DNA of 64,000 nt. Origin: Castanea sativa. Its lineage: Eukaryota > Streptophyta > Magnoliopsida > Fagales > Fagaceae. The stretch spans positions 56,232,636 to 56,296,635 of the forward strand of contig NC_134017.1 of the NCBI RefSeq assembly GCF_040712315.1. The letters are read 5' to 3'. The notes under the pieces were generated by a model. The model worked only from the letters and a program-made list of their open reading frames with translations, made no database searches and was not told the DNA's origin. The position numbers and the translations under genes are program-made. Every line of letters begins with the position of its first letter. Positions within the stretch are counted from its first letter, which is position 1. This document shows, in pieces, positions 13,920 to 25,077 of the stretch.

Positions 13920-14378
13920 CATTAATAACTTAAATTTATATGTTTATATACAAACATTATCAAATAACAAATTTAATGAGTTTTTAATATAATTTTGATT
14001 TTTTTTTCTATTTTTAAAATATTTGAAGTAAAATACTAATTCTTATTTACCTTTTGTTTCCATTAACTTATTAGTATAACTATTAGTGGTGTATCAATAT
14101 AAAAGGTCAATGTTATGGTTACCAAAATCCTATAATTGTGAGCAAAAATATATCGAAATAAATAAATAAGGTTGCAATAAAAGAAAGATAAAGCAAAGCA
14201 ACTAATAAAATTGTTCGTGTTAGAAAACACAGTTCTGCATCTCATACAAAAACACATAGTAGAAATAAACAAATCTACATCATTTGTGTGAAATAACATG
14301 GAACATCTATATTTTAGAAACATCACCACCTCCTCAATTCATGTCCTCAGTTCATTGATTTTCTCCTTAATCATCTTT

Positions 14379-14423
<45 letters not shown>

Positions 14424-16877
14424 TTTATACTCTTACTGCTACCTTTAATGAATTCATTTGTCAACAGTAGCTTGTAATCCTCTCCTAGCTAGTAATTTGG
14501 ATTACCATGATGGATTGGACCAAGTGATACCAACTATGGCTCATAATACTCACGGAAATCGTCATGATCTCGTTGCAAGAAGGCATACCTTGATGCAGTA
14601 AAATTAAAAAACAAACGAAGATTAAACTTGGGAAGGCTTTCAATCTTTACCCCAATTCCATGTATGCCCAAGATGTGTGGTCTTTTAATCAGTTGTATAT
14701 GTACTTGTTCCCGAGAGTAAGAGAGTGACTTGATAAAATCTATCTGCTTTACTTTTAATCGTATATATATTACTGCACTTGTAGTTACTTTATTTAATAA
14801 CTCTTATTAAATAAACAACTGATTATATAATTGGGTTAGCCCTTTAAACAAGCCCAATTGCGTTTTAGTATGTGACTTGGGGTGGAACCAAAAGGGACAA
14901 ATAAAGCTCTAACTCCAATGGGTTTTGGACTTATCTGTCAACTCTTGACAAACCCAAAGTTATCATTAATTATATTTAATATCACTATATGATTATAATT
15001 ACACTCTAAGCCTTATTAATAAATTATATCTCAAAACTTTATTATCTAAACATTTAACCCCTTCATGACAATATTCGTAGTAATACAATGTTCAAATGTT
15101 CATGTTACTATTATTTTAGATAATAAAACAACTTTATTATTTATAACATAATGTCATACATAGTATTATACAATAGGATTTTAGGGCATTAATCCTAATA
15201 GATCAAACGACATATTCATTGAAAAAACTGTCCAAATGATTTATTCATTGTATATGCACCGCATGGCATTATCTATAGTTTATCCTTCTTATTTATTATT
15301 AAAGTTAATTGAATTTTGGATAATGCATACCATGGTAGAAAAATATTGAAGGTATGTTTTACAGGAAGCTTGTTCATTATCAATAGCATTTACGTCTTTC
15401 TAAAAAAAAAAACTTCAAAGCCATGACATTGTGGAGTTTTAGTAGTTAATATTGGGAGTTTTATTCATGGATTTAATGCAATTACATTCATTTATTTTTT
15501 ATATTGCACTTTTAAATGAACCATTTCCTTTTTTTGTCTTTTTTAAAATCAAAATTATCATATTGAGACATTTTAATATTTTATTGATCTAGTGTAAGTA
15601 CAGTTCATATGGTTTTGATTGATACAAGCAATGACTTTGCTAATTATATAACGAAGATGGCTCCAAAGATTGCCCAATATTCTTAGAATGATGGTCATGT
15701 TATTAGTGTTTTTCCTCTAAAGAAACACATACAAATGAAAATACATACAATCACACACCTAAACATTAAAAAAAAAATATAAACATAACTGTTAACATAT
15801 GTATACACAAACTAACACACTATTACCAATAACAATTAATTTATAAGGACAAAAAATTGAATAAATAAATACATACGTTAATAAATTATATTTAAATGTT
15901 CATATACAAAAATTCACGAAGTAAAGAATTGAACGAGTTTTGAAAGTAATTTTATACTTATTTTATTTTCAATATGTTATCTGTGATTTAAAATACTACT
16001 ACTTATCTACTCCTTTGCACAAACTTATTAACATAATTGTTCATAGTGTATCGATGTGAGAGGTCAATGTTTTAGCTAATAAAAGCCTATAATTTTGAAG
16101 GAAAAAAAAGAAGAAAAGAAATTAGGGCAAAGGCATGCAATGAAAAAAGATAAAGTAGAGGGACTAATAAAATAGTATAAACTGTTGGAAAACTATTTGC
16201 ATCTCATACAAATCATGTGCAACATAAAAGAAAAACCAACATCTACTTTTATTATGCTTGAACATATGAGCTTTTGAATTTTCTAATTAGGGTTTATAGA
16301 GTCATACCTTTTGTGCATCTACTTTGCATCTACTTTGAAAAAACTCACCAAGAACAAACTCATCAAGAACACTTGATTCATTGATCTTCACTTCAATGAC
16401 CACATAATTGTCTGTAAGAGTGGACTCTCTTCCTTGACTTCAAAATTCTAGTTGTGTGCTGCTTGGAGAGTTGAAAAATATGATATTTCTTCTCTTTTTC
16501 AGTCATGTAGCCAAAGAGGGTGAGAGAGAACTTTTCTCACTTAAACCTGTAGTGTGAAGACTTAGGTTTTCATTAAATGACTAATCTTTTTTTTATTTGT
16601 TTTTAATGCATAATGGATTAGCTAATGGACGAGCCTATGTGGCCTTTTTAGAGCGTGGCTTGAAGTGGGGTTGAAGGGAATTAAAAACACTAGTTCCAAT
16701 GGGTCTTGCAACTCTTGTTATCTTATGATAGGCCCATAGATATCATTAACCACAATTTATATATTTCACTATAAAGTTTTGGTTGCACTCTAAGTTTCTA
16801 TATAATTATTTAATCTCCCCAAGACTTTATTAAATAGCAATTAATGCAGGGATTGAAAAGGCCAAAAAAATCCAAAG

Positions 16878-17051
16878 TGTTGTGGGGTGAGAGAGAACCA
16901 AATCCTAGCTAAATCCCACATCACCTAGTTAAGGGCAGGGTCTTGTGCCTTATACGGAGACCTTGGACTCCAACTGGTATGAGCCTTCTAAAACCATAAG
17001 GGGCAACCCAAAGTGGACAATATCATGCCAATGATGAGCTAGGGTGTGACA
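16878..17051. mobile_element. Short TG..CA repeat element, copy A
   Basis: A 174-bp unit beginning TGTTGTGGGGTGAGAGAG and ending GCTAGGGTGTGACA. It includes a block reading TCCCACATCACCTAG and, later, CAACCCAAAGTGGACAATAT. The same unit occurs at 48906-49078 and 51181-51354, because all three sit in duplicated DNA. The shape suggests a very short LTR or TRIM fragment, but no target duplication is visible. Confidence 0.45.
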
Positions 17052-18202
17052 ATTAAACTTTCCATGAAATCATCCATAGTGAAATAAAGTTAATGGTTAC
17101 TATCACTTTATAAATCCCTTCATCTTAAGTTCTTGAATCCTTAGTTTAATCTCTTGATTATTTTTATATTCTTATGAAGACTAACTCTATTGAATATAAA
17201 TTATAGTAACTCCTTACTAAAATGATTAGACATAATACTCTAAGTAATTAGTTCCAATTAAATCTTTTACAAGGGGATGTTTCATGTCCCTTTTTTCAAG
17301 ATTATGAATTCCTCTTGAGGAATAATGCTTCCAACACGCTACATGTGATTATCCAATATACAAAGGTATTGACCGAACAAGATCTCACTCTGAAATAGAA
17401 GCAATGAAATTTATTTGTTCAAGTAACAGTAACTAGTTGAACAAAAAATCTCATAGTAGCCCAATTCAATGTATCCCAAGCACTTGAGACACATCAACAT
17501 ATCAATCAAAAGTCTCTAATTTCACGATCAAGATAATTATCATAATTGACATGCTATTGTATTTGTAGATGGAATGCCCAAATTTCACAGACTATGAACT
17601 AAGATTTATGAGTTTACAAAGAACTTTTGATCTTCTATATGTGAACATCGTTCTCATACTTAAATCACACATAATGCATCTTATGGAATGCACGTAATGT
17701 CCAATAACTTATGCACAAGTAGTCTAAAAAAAAAAACTTTCTTAAGTCCTAACATAGAAGTCATTATAATGGACTAAAAATTTAGAAATAAAGCCATACA
17801 AAATTTTCCCAAAATAATTTGAAATTGTAATGATTTTAGATTCACATGAAATGACTTCATTTACTTGTGTAGCAAGGTCGAGGAAAGTCATTATTGAGTC
17901 AATTTTAAGAGTGATTCTAGGAAGATGATTACGAAATCATTTGAGAAACTACATTGAAATTGAATACGCTCTCCAATGTTAATGCGTTTCATGTTTTGTT
18001 TAAGTAGACATGTGATTGAATTTTAAAACAAGTACCTAAGGAACAATACCTAATTAGGTATTTTCTTCTTCTTCTTTTTCCTATGTATGTGTTAAACCCC
18101 ATTCAGAAAACAAGTGTGAAACTATGGAACTACAACCACTCCCACTTCTCAATTCTCACCCTTAATTTTAGACTTCTAAATGTTTGAAGAAATTAAATCA
18201 AG

Positions 18203-18238
<36 letters not shown>
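18203..18238. repeat. (TC)n microsatellite, copy A
   Basis: A run of about 17 TC units. Homologous runs of different length occur at 50371-50420 (copy B) and 52513-52544 (copy C). Confidence 0.95.
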
Positions 18239-18240
<2 letters not shown>

Positions 18241-18269
18241 CACACGAACTCTCATACTTGTCCTAGTAC

Positions 18270-18461
18270 GTGGGAAGAATAGGGTCAGTGATTCCTACTG
18301 CTTTGTTGGCAGGCACTGAAATCGGTGTCAAAGAGATTCAATCAGCAGCTGCTTTTTTTTATCATTACAAGCTTTCCATTTACATTGTATTGGTTAGTTC
18401 GCCCAAGCTTGATCCTAATGGTACACTTATGTATATCCATTGTTCCTTTAGCAAATTCTGA
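18270..18461 (+). other. 63-codon open frame shared by copies A and B, unrecognised
   Basis: An open frame without an ATG start near its beginning follows the TC tract. It recurs at 50450-50641 with a few amino-acid changes and at 52575-52796 in copy C, where a 1-bp deletion alters the C-terminal part. I recognise no family. It could be an exon remnant, since a TTGGCAG before GCACTGAAAT would serve as a splice acceptor. It could equally be chance plus recent duplication. Confidence 0.2.
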
Positions 18462-18508
18462 TTTAGGTTTGTGTTATTTTGATGATTGGTAGAGTTTTTG
18501 TTTGTCAA

Positions 18509-20000
18509 AGTTAAAGTAGGTCTTATATACATAGATAGTAAAATATTATTTTAAACGTCTACCTTTGACTGATGGATCACCAAAAGCTATAAAAGATTGA
18601 GCAAATCTGCCAATGGAAAACAGAAATATGAAATTAGGAATAGAGATATGGAGAGAAATCAGAGGCGCAAGGAATAAAACTGGAGGGGATAAATCAGTAC
18701 CTGACACCCTTGTCTTTAGTTTCGTTCTTAGCCTCTCTGTGATGAACCGGAGGCCTAACAAAAAACAGGAAATATATAGTAGGATTTGTGCGGGAATTTT
18801 CAGCACAAAGTGGCGGCAAAGAGTGAAAATTATGTGAAGCAGCGGCAAAGAGAAAAATAAAAATCAAAGAAGGAAATATTTTAGGAAATATCTGAAAGCT
18901 TATTCAAAGATCCTATAACCATATACAAAACCCATTAAAAATAAAATTTAAACCATAAATTAGATATTGAAAAAAAGAAATTCTATTTTTTATAAAAGGA
19001 ATAAACAATCTGAGGACCTCATAACCAAAAATAGGAGAAATTCTATTTTTTATATCCGTGCAGAAAGTTTGATTCTAGCAAATGATATACTGCAGTGAAC
19101 GTAATATAACCACTTCTCACATTCTTTTCTATAAAATCAAAAAGGAAGCAAGGTAAAAAACAGAAAGATCTAAACTTTCTTTCCAGGACTTGTGTACATT
19201 TTCTCAGCAACCCTAACAAAAGGAAATAAAGTTAACCTCCAAAAGAAAAAAAAAAAAAAAAAAGGTAGCAATCTTTTTCACATTTTGCTCTATTTGAAGT
19301 AATGGGTTTTGTTTTCTTGACCGTTTGAAACGATCCAGAATATCTTGAAGACGCAGCAAATAGGCCAATAACACTGAATAGTAAAGAAATAAAAAATAAA
19401 AAATAAAAATTTGAAAATCCCAGATATAGAGAGGTGAGATTGAGACAGACCTTGCGGGCACGACCCAAGATGTGTAATGAGAATCGACAAGGTATGGTTT
19501 GAAATGTAAAATAGAGGCTGCATCAATTGATTGCCGAAGAACAGGTAGGGGAAAAATGCAAAATAGAGTTTGCTTGTTTCTGTGAGGCATTTTGTCGAAC
19601 AGGTTGTGAACCTTTTTTTTTTGAATTGGGAAATTTTTTGGAAAAAAAAATTGTAGGCTTTTGATTTGAAGGATGTGAAGCCGCATGAGTTTGTATGGTA
19701 TGGTTTGAAATGTCTGGAGATGTTGGCTGGGATTGGTGACTCTTGTGCCAAAGACACTCATGATAGGTTAAGAGTTGTGGAATGTTAAGAGTTTGGAGAG
19801 AGTTTGAGAGAACCAAGTAGAGAACTGAGACTGAAGGAGTGAAGAGGTGAGGAAGCGTGTAAAGGGGAGGAAGCCATGAGGCCCATGACCACGGACACAA
19901 AGCACTCAATCTGACCTCTGGAGATTGAGTCCGAAGTGAAAATTGAAGGGAGTGAAGAGAGCCATTAGCTAGAGATATGGAGAAGCATTTCACTTTTTTC
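18509..20000 (-). other. Unique region with possible unrecognised minus-strand gene remnant
   Basis: Lies just outside copy A. On the minus strand several partly overlapping frames (19213-19993) are rich in Ser, Pro and Leu and could be an organelle-targeting N-terminus or a 5' leader. An acceptor-like TTGGCAG and a donor-like AAAGGTAGAC flank a short 40-base segment near 18560-18605. No domain is recognisable and no single frame persists. It is either a decayed gene 5' end or non-coding DNA. Confidence 0.15.
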
Positions 20001-20030
20001 TATGCTATGACTTATCAATGTCAATCTGCA

Positions 20031-20270
20031 GGAGTCATTAGAAGTCAGGACCCATGTGAAGACCACAGTTACACGTTTACATCAACATAGGAGTTACACG
20101 TTTACTAATAAAGCATTCCACTTTATTTTAGTGCTTCTATTTTCTCTGCAGGAGTCATTAGAAGTCAGGACCCATGTGAAGACCACAGTTACACGTTTAC
20201 ATCATCATAGGAGTTACACGTTTACTAATAAAACATTCCACTTTATTTTAGTGCTTCTACTTTCTTTTTC
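20031..20270. repeat. 120-bp direct tandem duplication
   Basis: GGAGTCATTAGAAGTCAGGA begins at 20031 and again at 20151. The two 120-bp units differ at only a few positions. A partial third piece (GTGCTTCTACTTT, then GTGCTTCTATTTTC) follows to about 20320. The open frame across 20056-20301 exists only because of this repeat. Confidence 0.9.
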
Positions 20271-20299
20271 TTTATTTTATGGGAGTGCTTCTACTTTTT

Positions 20300-21196
20300 A
20301 GTGCTTCTATTTTCAATACTATAGTTACACGTATACTTAATTTAATTATATTACAACTTTAGGATAATATATTTTGTATTAAAATTAACTTGTTAAGTTA
20401 TGTGATAAATAATTTTTTATTCCAGAAAATTAATAATTTTTACAGATCATGTTTTATTTTAATTATAAATATTTACTAAAAGATTAAGTAATTTTAAAAG
20501 GAAATGTTAATGAAACTTAAATATAAAAATTTAATTAGTAATTTTGTATTTCAAAGAAAATGATAAATAGATTTTAAATATAAAAAAATTAAAAGTTAAA
20601 TAAATATTATCTAATTAATATTTAAATAATTAAGAAAAGTTCCGCTTAAAGATTTCGACTAAGACTCCTAAATTTGTTGAACCGGCCATGTTTATAATTA
20701 ATTATTATTTTTAATTATTCTTAAAATTCTTTTTCAAAATTAATTGAACTTGCAACCAAAATTATGTTGTCAATCAATCACTTACACGTACACAATGGTC
20801 ATATGGCTTGGCCGACCATAAAATTTGGTGATTTTATAAATATCCCTCTTGGATGTTTACGTGTTTTTTTTTTTTTTTTGGTAAGCTCTTGGATTTTCAC
20901 GTGTGTTAGGTGTTAATCTAGTTTTTCTTTTTTCTAATTTAAATAATTAATCCTTGGACATTATGATGAAAAACCATTTTAATATCTTCAAATGTCTTAT
21001 TATTAGTATTATTATTATTGATGATGTAAAAATAATCAGTAAGCTGGATGCTTCGGATTTCAAAGGACTACTAGCTGTCTTGATGGCTTGAAAAAGAAAG
21101 AACAATGATCAAAGGTGACCAGAATCGCCGGTCAAGAACCCTCTGAGGCCAAAGTTAGTTTTCCTCTCTTAAATTCTGGAGTTCCAACTTTTCAAG

Positions 21197-21235
<39 letters not shown>

Positions 21236-21506
21236 GTACCTTTGTCTAGTTTAAATGGGCGTTTATATAGTGTGCCCCAGAAACGGTTATTAGATTTGCA
21301 ACTTCCCCTGTATTTTAGGAGATTAGAGGGTTAAGGGTAACTTTCACAACCGCCACGAGAGTTATATTTCATCATTCTGTAAATGTTGTTGATGGTTAAA
21401 CTCATTGGAAGGCACAGTGGTGAACCCAGGTATTACTCGTGCCTTGGAACCATTATCCATGGTCACCTTGAGTAAGGGAATTATTCTTGGAATTTTCCCA
21501 AGTACT
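20300..21506. other. AT-rich non-coding stretch
   Basis: I see no gene. It holds a T-run at 20867-20879 and a 34-base A-run at 21201-21234. The A-run could be the tail of a degraded retroelement, but nothing recognisable precedes it. Confidence 0.5.
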
Positions 21507-21660
21507 GTGGGTCGTCCATGTGCTTTCCTATGGACAACCCTTGGTATGGACGACCATTGATGGCTCGTCTTGTTTATCATGCTGGACACCTGTGGGTCGT
21601 CCATGTGCTTTCCTATGGACGACCTTTGGCATGGACGACCATGGACGGTTTGGAGTTAAT
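21507..21660. repeat. 85-bp tandem repeat with GGTCGTCCAT / ATGGACGACC arms
   Basis: GTGGGTCGTCCATGTGCTTT occurs at 21507 and 21592. Each unit also carries the inverted motif TGGACGACC, so units can fold back. The GC-richer composition against AT-rich surroundings suggests an LTR-derived fragment. Both open frames here are repeat artefacts. Confidence 0.65.
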
Positions 21661-21949
21661 TGTTTTTTCACAACTCCTTATCAATTATTAGTATGAGATA
21701 ACAAAATCAAATGATCATTAAACTTTCACAAATGTAAATTTTTTATTTATTTATTTGACATTGTATTATAGAACTTAATTACTCCAAAATATAAAAGTCT
21801 TGGTTGAACTAATTTTCTATATGTTTAATAATCCAAGCTTAACATTAATAGTACCACCACAATTGAACATTCTCGTGTGTAAACATGTGTTATATGTTAG
21901 TTTAGAATAGTACATGTTGTGGGATACATAAATTTAATATGGTAATAGT

Positions 21950-22290
21950 GCCACTTGTCATATCTGAGGTGGAGGATGCCACGTCGATGTCGAGTAGACC
22001 CTACCCTCGGATGGCCAGGCCGAGGAGGCAAGCCTTGACCACGTCAGTGGCACATTACCAGAGGAGGTCGCACTGTAGAGGAAGGGCTTCAAGGAGGAGG
22101 TCAGTCTTGTCGTGTCTGAAGGGATGGAAGCTACCACTACATTTATTGCACCCCACCAAACCCTTTGGCTACATTTATGTAGAGAAGACCACTGAACAGT
22201 GCTGTGTAGGTAGCTGCAACTCACGGAAGGTTTGGGGCCACGTCTGAGGGCTACCTCGATCACTCTTACGTGTGATCCATGGGATGCCTA
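21950..22290. other. GC-rich island, probably an LTR fragment
   Basis: About 340 bases are markedly GC-richer than their surroundings, with words such as GGCCGAGGAGGCAAG and GGCCACGTCTGAGGG. Opposite-strand open frames of 101-102 codons both look non-biological. I read it as a retrotransposon LTR relic by composition only; no ends were found. Confidence 0.3.
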
Positions 22291-23430
22291 CTAGTATCTT
22301 GTCGTTAAAAGAGATTTTTCAAAAGTCAATGTGAAAAAAAAGGATTTTAAACAAAATTTTAAAGGGTGTATATTGGATTTTTTGGTCAAGGTAGTCAAAG
22401 TGTTTCCTTAGGGGATAGGTATAGAGGCGTAGAGGCAGCTTAACATAATTTGGGGCTTAAGATGAAAATTCATGTGAAACATTTTATACTAATCAAATCA
22501 AGCTTAATTTGATGCAATATTAAATACTTTTTTTTAAGAATAATACCAACTTATTATTTTGGAGAGAGAGAGAGAGAGAGAGAGATTAATCTATAATTGG
22601 TGAGTTAACACATTTGTAACATTTTTTTGAAAAAATTTCATATTGTTGTTTTCATATGGACTACAGTTTAGCTAGTAAGCATTGACCATTAAATGATATT
22701 TTTTTTTTGAATTGTTGTGACAGCCTTGGGTAACGTGTTAGACTTGCTAGTGTTGTGAATTGTTTTGTCATGAATAATGAATCTCTATTCTCTCATGTCA
22801 TGACATTTATTTTTTCAATTGTTTATTTGTTTATAATTTTATATGATTATATTTGATTACTAGTTTTGGTACTTAGGTGCTTTATGTACATAGTATTTTT
22901 TTTCTTTTTGTCATGTCTATTTCAGATTCAAAATTACTACTAATTAACATGAACAACATATAATTTTTTCTTTTTTTAGAAATTTTATAAACACAAAAAA
23001 TTTGACAAAACTTTCACACCTGTTGACGTGACAGATTGATAGTGATTAGTAAAAAAGTGGGATATATTAATGGTAGACCTAGATGAAAACAATTAAAAGT
23101 TTGATAACTCAACTCTTATTATTATTTTATTTTTTAGAAGTGCAACATTCAAAATATTTTTCACAACAAATCTTAGGTTTTAAGTTGTTTATTGTTTTCT
23201 ATTTGAAAACACCACTATAATTATCTTTTTGCCATCAATAACAGGCTATAACAACTTATTATTTAGCATTTATTATAAAAATATTGTGAAAAATATTATA
23301 AACATAGCATTTTTTTTATTTATTTGATAAAAAATATTAATTTATTTATTGATTAAAATTCGAGAGCTTTTTTTTTTTACTAAGGGCTTTAGGCCACTAC
23401 ATCTATTGATTATTTGATATTACTATTCAG
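22291..23430. other. Non-coding stretch with GA microsatellite
   Basis: Contains (GA)n at 22562-22585 and several T-runs. No gene, RNA or element end is recognisable. Confidence 0.5.
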
Positions 23431-23439
23431 CCGGCCCTG

Positions 23440-23722
23440 AACACAATTCCCCTTTCCCTCTAAATTTTTTCACTTTTCCCTCTAACCCTCCGAGCTCACT
23501 CCAACTAACAACACGCAACTACGCGGCAAGACACCCAAAAACAGCAAAAGAGAAAAGCGACGAAAGATCTCTCTACCAAATTCTCAACTCCTCACGCCAT
23601 AGCCTAACTCACTTCTTCTCCATTATCCCAATCACTTTCCTCCTTCTTCTATCTTTCCCTCTTACACTTACACACCACCACCACCTTCGTCTCTCGCTCT
23701 TCTCTCTCCAAACGGCGCCGGT
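23440..23722 (+). promoter_or_regulatory. Candidate orphan 5' UTR exon with splice donor
   Basis: A pyrimidine-rich stretch (CTTTCCCTC, TTCTTCTCC, CTCGCTCTTCTCTCTCC), with little A/T homopolymer, ends in GGCGCCG followed by GTGAGTC, a good plant splice donor. This is what a plant 5' UTR plus intron 1 looks like. No coding exon follows: downstream are a truncated LINE and the CACTA element. It may be the start of a gene disrupted by those insertions. Inference only. Confidence 0.3.
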
Positions 23723-24119
23723 GAGTCTTTTATGATTTCAGAGAAAGTAGTTATTGGACCCGAGAGAATTTTTTTTATTTGTTTATTTATTTATTTGTCA
23801 GTTAAAATTGGAAAGGCTTTTGATGGATTTAGTTTGATTTTATTTTGTTTTTATATTAATATAATATGGTTTTCACTGTGTCTGCTTTACCAATATCTGA
23901 ACCCTGAACTTACCGAACATTAATGAATACATAATATCTCAATATGTATCACTGTATCAGATTGCTTGAAAACTGTGACTTTAGTGGGGAATGAGTTAGA
24001 TTTTTTTATATTGCTAAGTGTATGGTTTTCAACAATACACGTGGACAGTACCCTTTTTGAAATTGAAGCAAAGCCTTAAAGGCACTACAATAGTGCAGAA
24101 ACTAGTTTAATTAAACAAC

Positions 24120-24492
24120 CCATCTGTGTTCAGCTTTAAACTTTGGAGAAAATTTCCTGCTGTAGAAGTTGAGATGGATGCTAAAGCTGTTTGTGATGCT
24201 CTGGCTTACTCCAATCAAACTAACAAGATTATCTCGCCAATTATTGAAGATTGCAGACAGCTGGTAAGTCAGATTTAAGCACTGCTATAGAGAAGCAAAT
24301 AGATGCGCAGATGGATTAGCAAGGATGGGCAGACAGCAAGCTACTGTCTTCACAGTATATGATAGTCCACCTGTGGAAGTTCAATCTTTTGTTGATTTTG
24401 ATTTGGCTGGTTTATTTTTACAGAGGCGTTGTATTGAATTTTTATCTCCTTAAGTCTTTAATATTATCGTATGTTTACCCAAAAAAAAAAAA
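24120..24492 (+). mobile_element. 5'-truncated LINE (RNase H tail) with poly(A) and target-site duplication
   Basis: The sequence encodes a plant non-LTR element RNase H C-terminus: a VEMDAKAVCDAL stretch (with the catalytic-type Asp) and, after a frame change, REANRCADGLARMG. It ends in a short 3' tail and a poly(A) at 24481-24492. The flanks ACTAGTTTAATTAAACAAC (24101-24119) and ACTAGTTTAAACAAC (24493-24507) match apart from a 4-base TTAA indel and are the target-site duplication. Internal stops and a frameshift around 24270-24290 show it is inactive. Confidence 0.85.
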
Positions 24493-24507
24493 ACTAGTTT
24501 AAACAAC

Positions 24508-25077
24508 TTGAAGTAGGCAGAAAAAGAGTTTTACCGAAAAAAAAGAAAGAAAAGCAGCTCGATAGGGAGAGCTCACTTTTCCTACCTCGTGCACAACGTT
24601 GAAGCAATGATCTTGTAGAAGAAGCTGCATAAAAGTTAATAGGCCTAAATTGAAAAAAGATTGTGCACCATCAATCAATGCCCGAATCTTTAAATGGGTT
24701 TATTTCCCACACAATGCTTTTTATTTCTTCTACCGTAAGTATCCAACATATCTTCATTGTCAATACCTTTAAAAAAATGGTATTGTGTTGTGTATTAGTT
24801 CAGTTGTAGATTTACTAGCACAATGCAGACATATAATATCACCTAGCAGGAAAAAAGAGACATATTCATCATTTTGTCTTTTGGATGCTTATGTGGTTGA
24901 CTTGGTTATTGTAGGCTGTACTTTGCCAAACTTGGGCTTGGATCCCCTCCAAAAGACTATTATGTGCAATTTGGTATGAAACGTTCATGTTTGTTTAAAA
25001 TTGACTTATGCAGATTTACTATCGGCACCATCAATGTTAGTTATGATTAATACAATGCTTTAAATGGTGTAGATAAA
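24508..25077. other. Non-coding lead-in to the CACTA transposase
   Basis: The expected 5' CACTA terminus and subterminal repeats are not visible here. CACTACAA occurs at 24083-24090 but has no partner and lies upstream of the LINE. An open frame at 24785-24979 has no recognised similarity. Confidence 0.4.

Larger units (their letters stand above)
13730..17100. repeat. Old internal tandem repeat within copy A (two units of about 2 kb)
   Basis: 13735-14340 and 15680-16270 are diverged versions of one sequence. Both carry an ATTCT(C/T)AGAATGATG block, a TTAACATA..ATACACAAACTAAC block, a GTGTATCAATATAAAAGGTC or GTGTATCGATGTGAGAGGTC block, and the words CTATAATT and TTGCATCTCATACAAA in the same order. 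Similarity continues weakly into 14780-15060 and 16680-16850. Both units recur in copy B, so this tandem duplication is older than the A/B duplication. No gene is seen. Confidence 0.6.
6190..18508. repeat. Segmental duplication copy A (12.3 kb)
   Basis: Collinear with 36570-50650 over essentially its full length. Anchors are 6196 with 36576, 6900 with 37270, 8640 with 40130, 8866 with 40351, 11640 with 43030, 13740 with 45940, 16300 with 48400 and 18250 with 50430. The last 2.1 kb (16352-18508) matches a third copy at 50656-52812. It holds no recognisable intact gene. Content is a PLA1-promoter-like piece, an LTR-like element, a second insertion, an older internal tandem repeat and several microsatellites. 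Confidence 0.93.

Noticed and set aside
18546..18848. 100-codon minus-strand frame
   Set aside because: Hydrophobic and compositionally biased, with an opposing open frame of similar length; no family recognised.
21939..22263. Opposing frames of about 100 codons
   Set aside because: They result from GC-rich composition in a probable LTR fragment and neither resembles a protein family.
24083..24090. CACTACAA as left terminus of the CACTA element
   Set aside because: No subterminal repeats follow, it lies left of a LINE with its own target duplication, and the adjoining bases do not match the right end.
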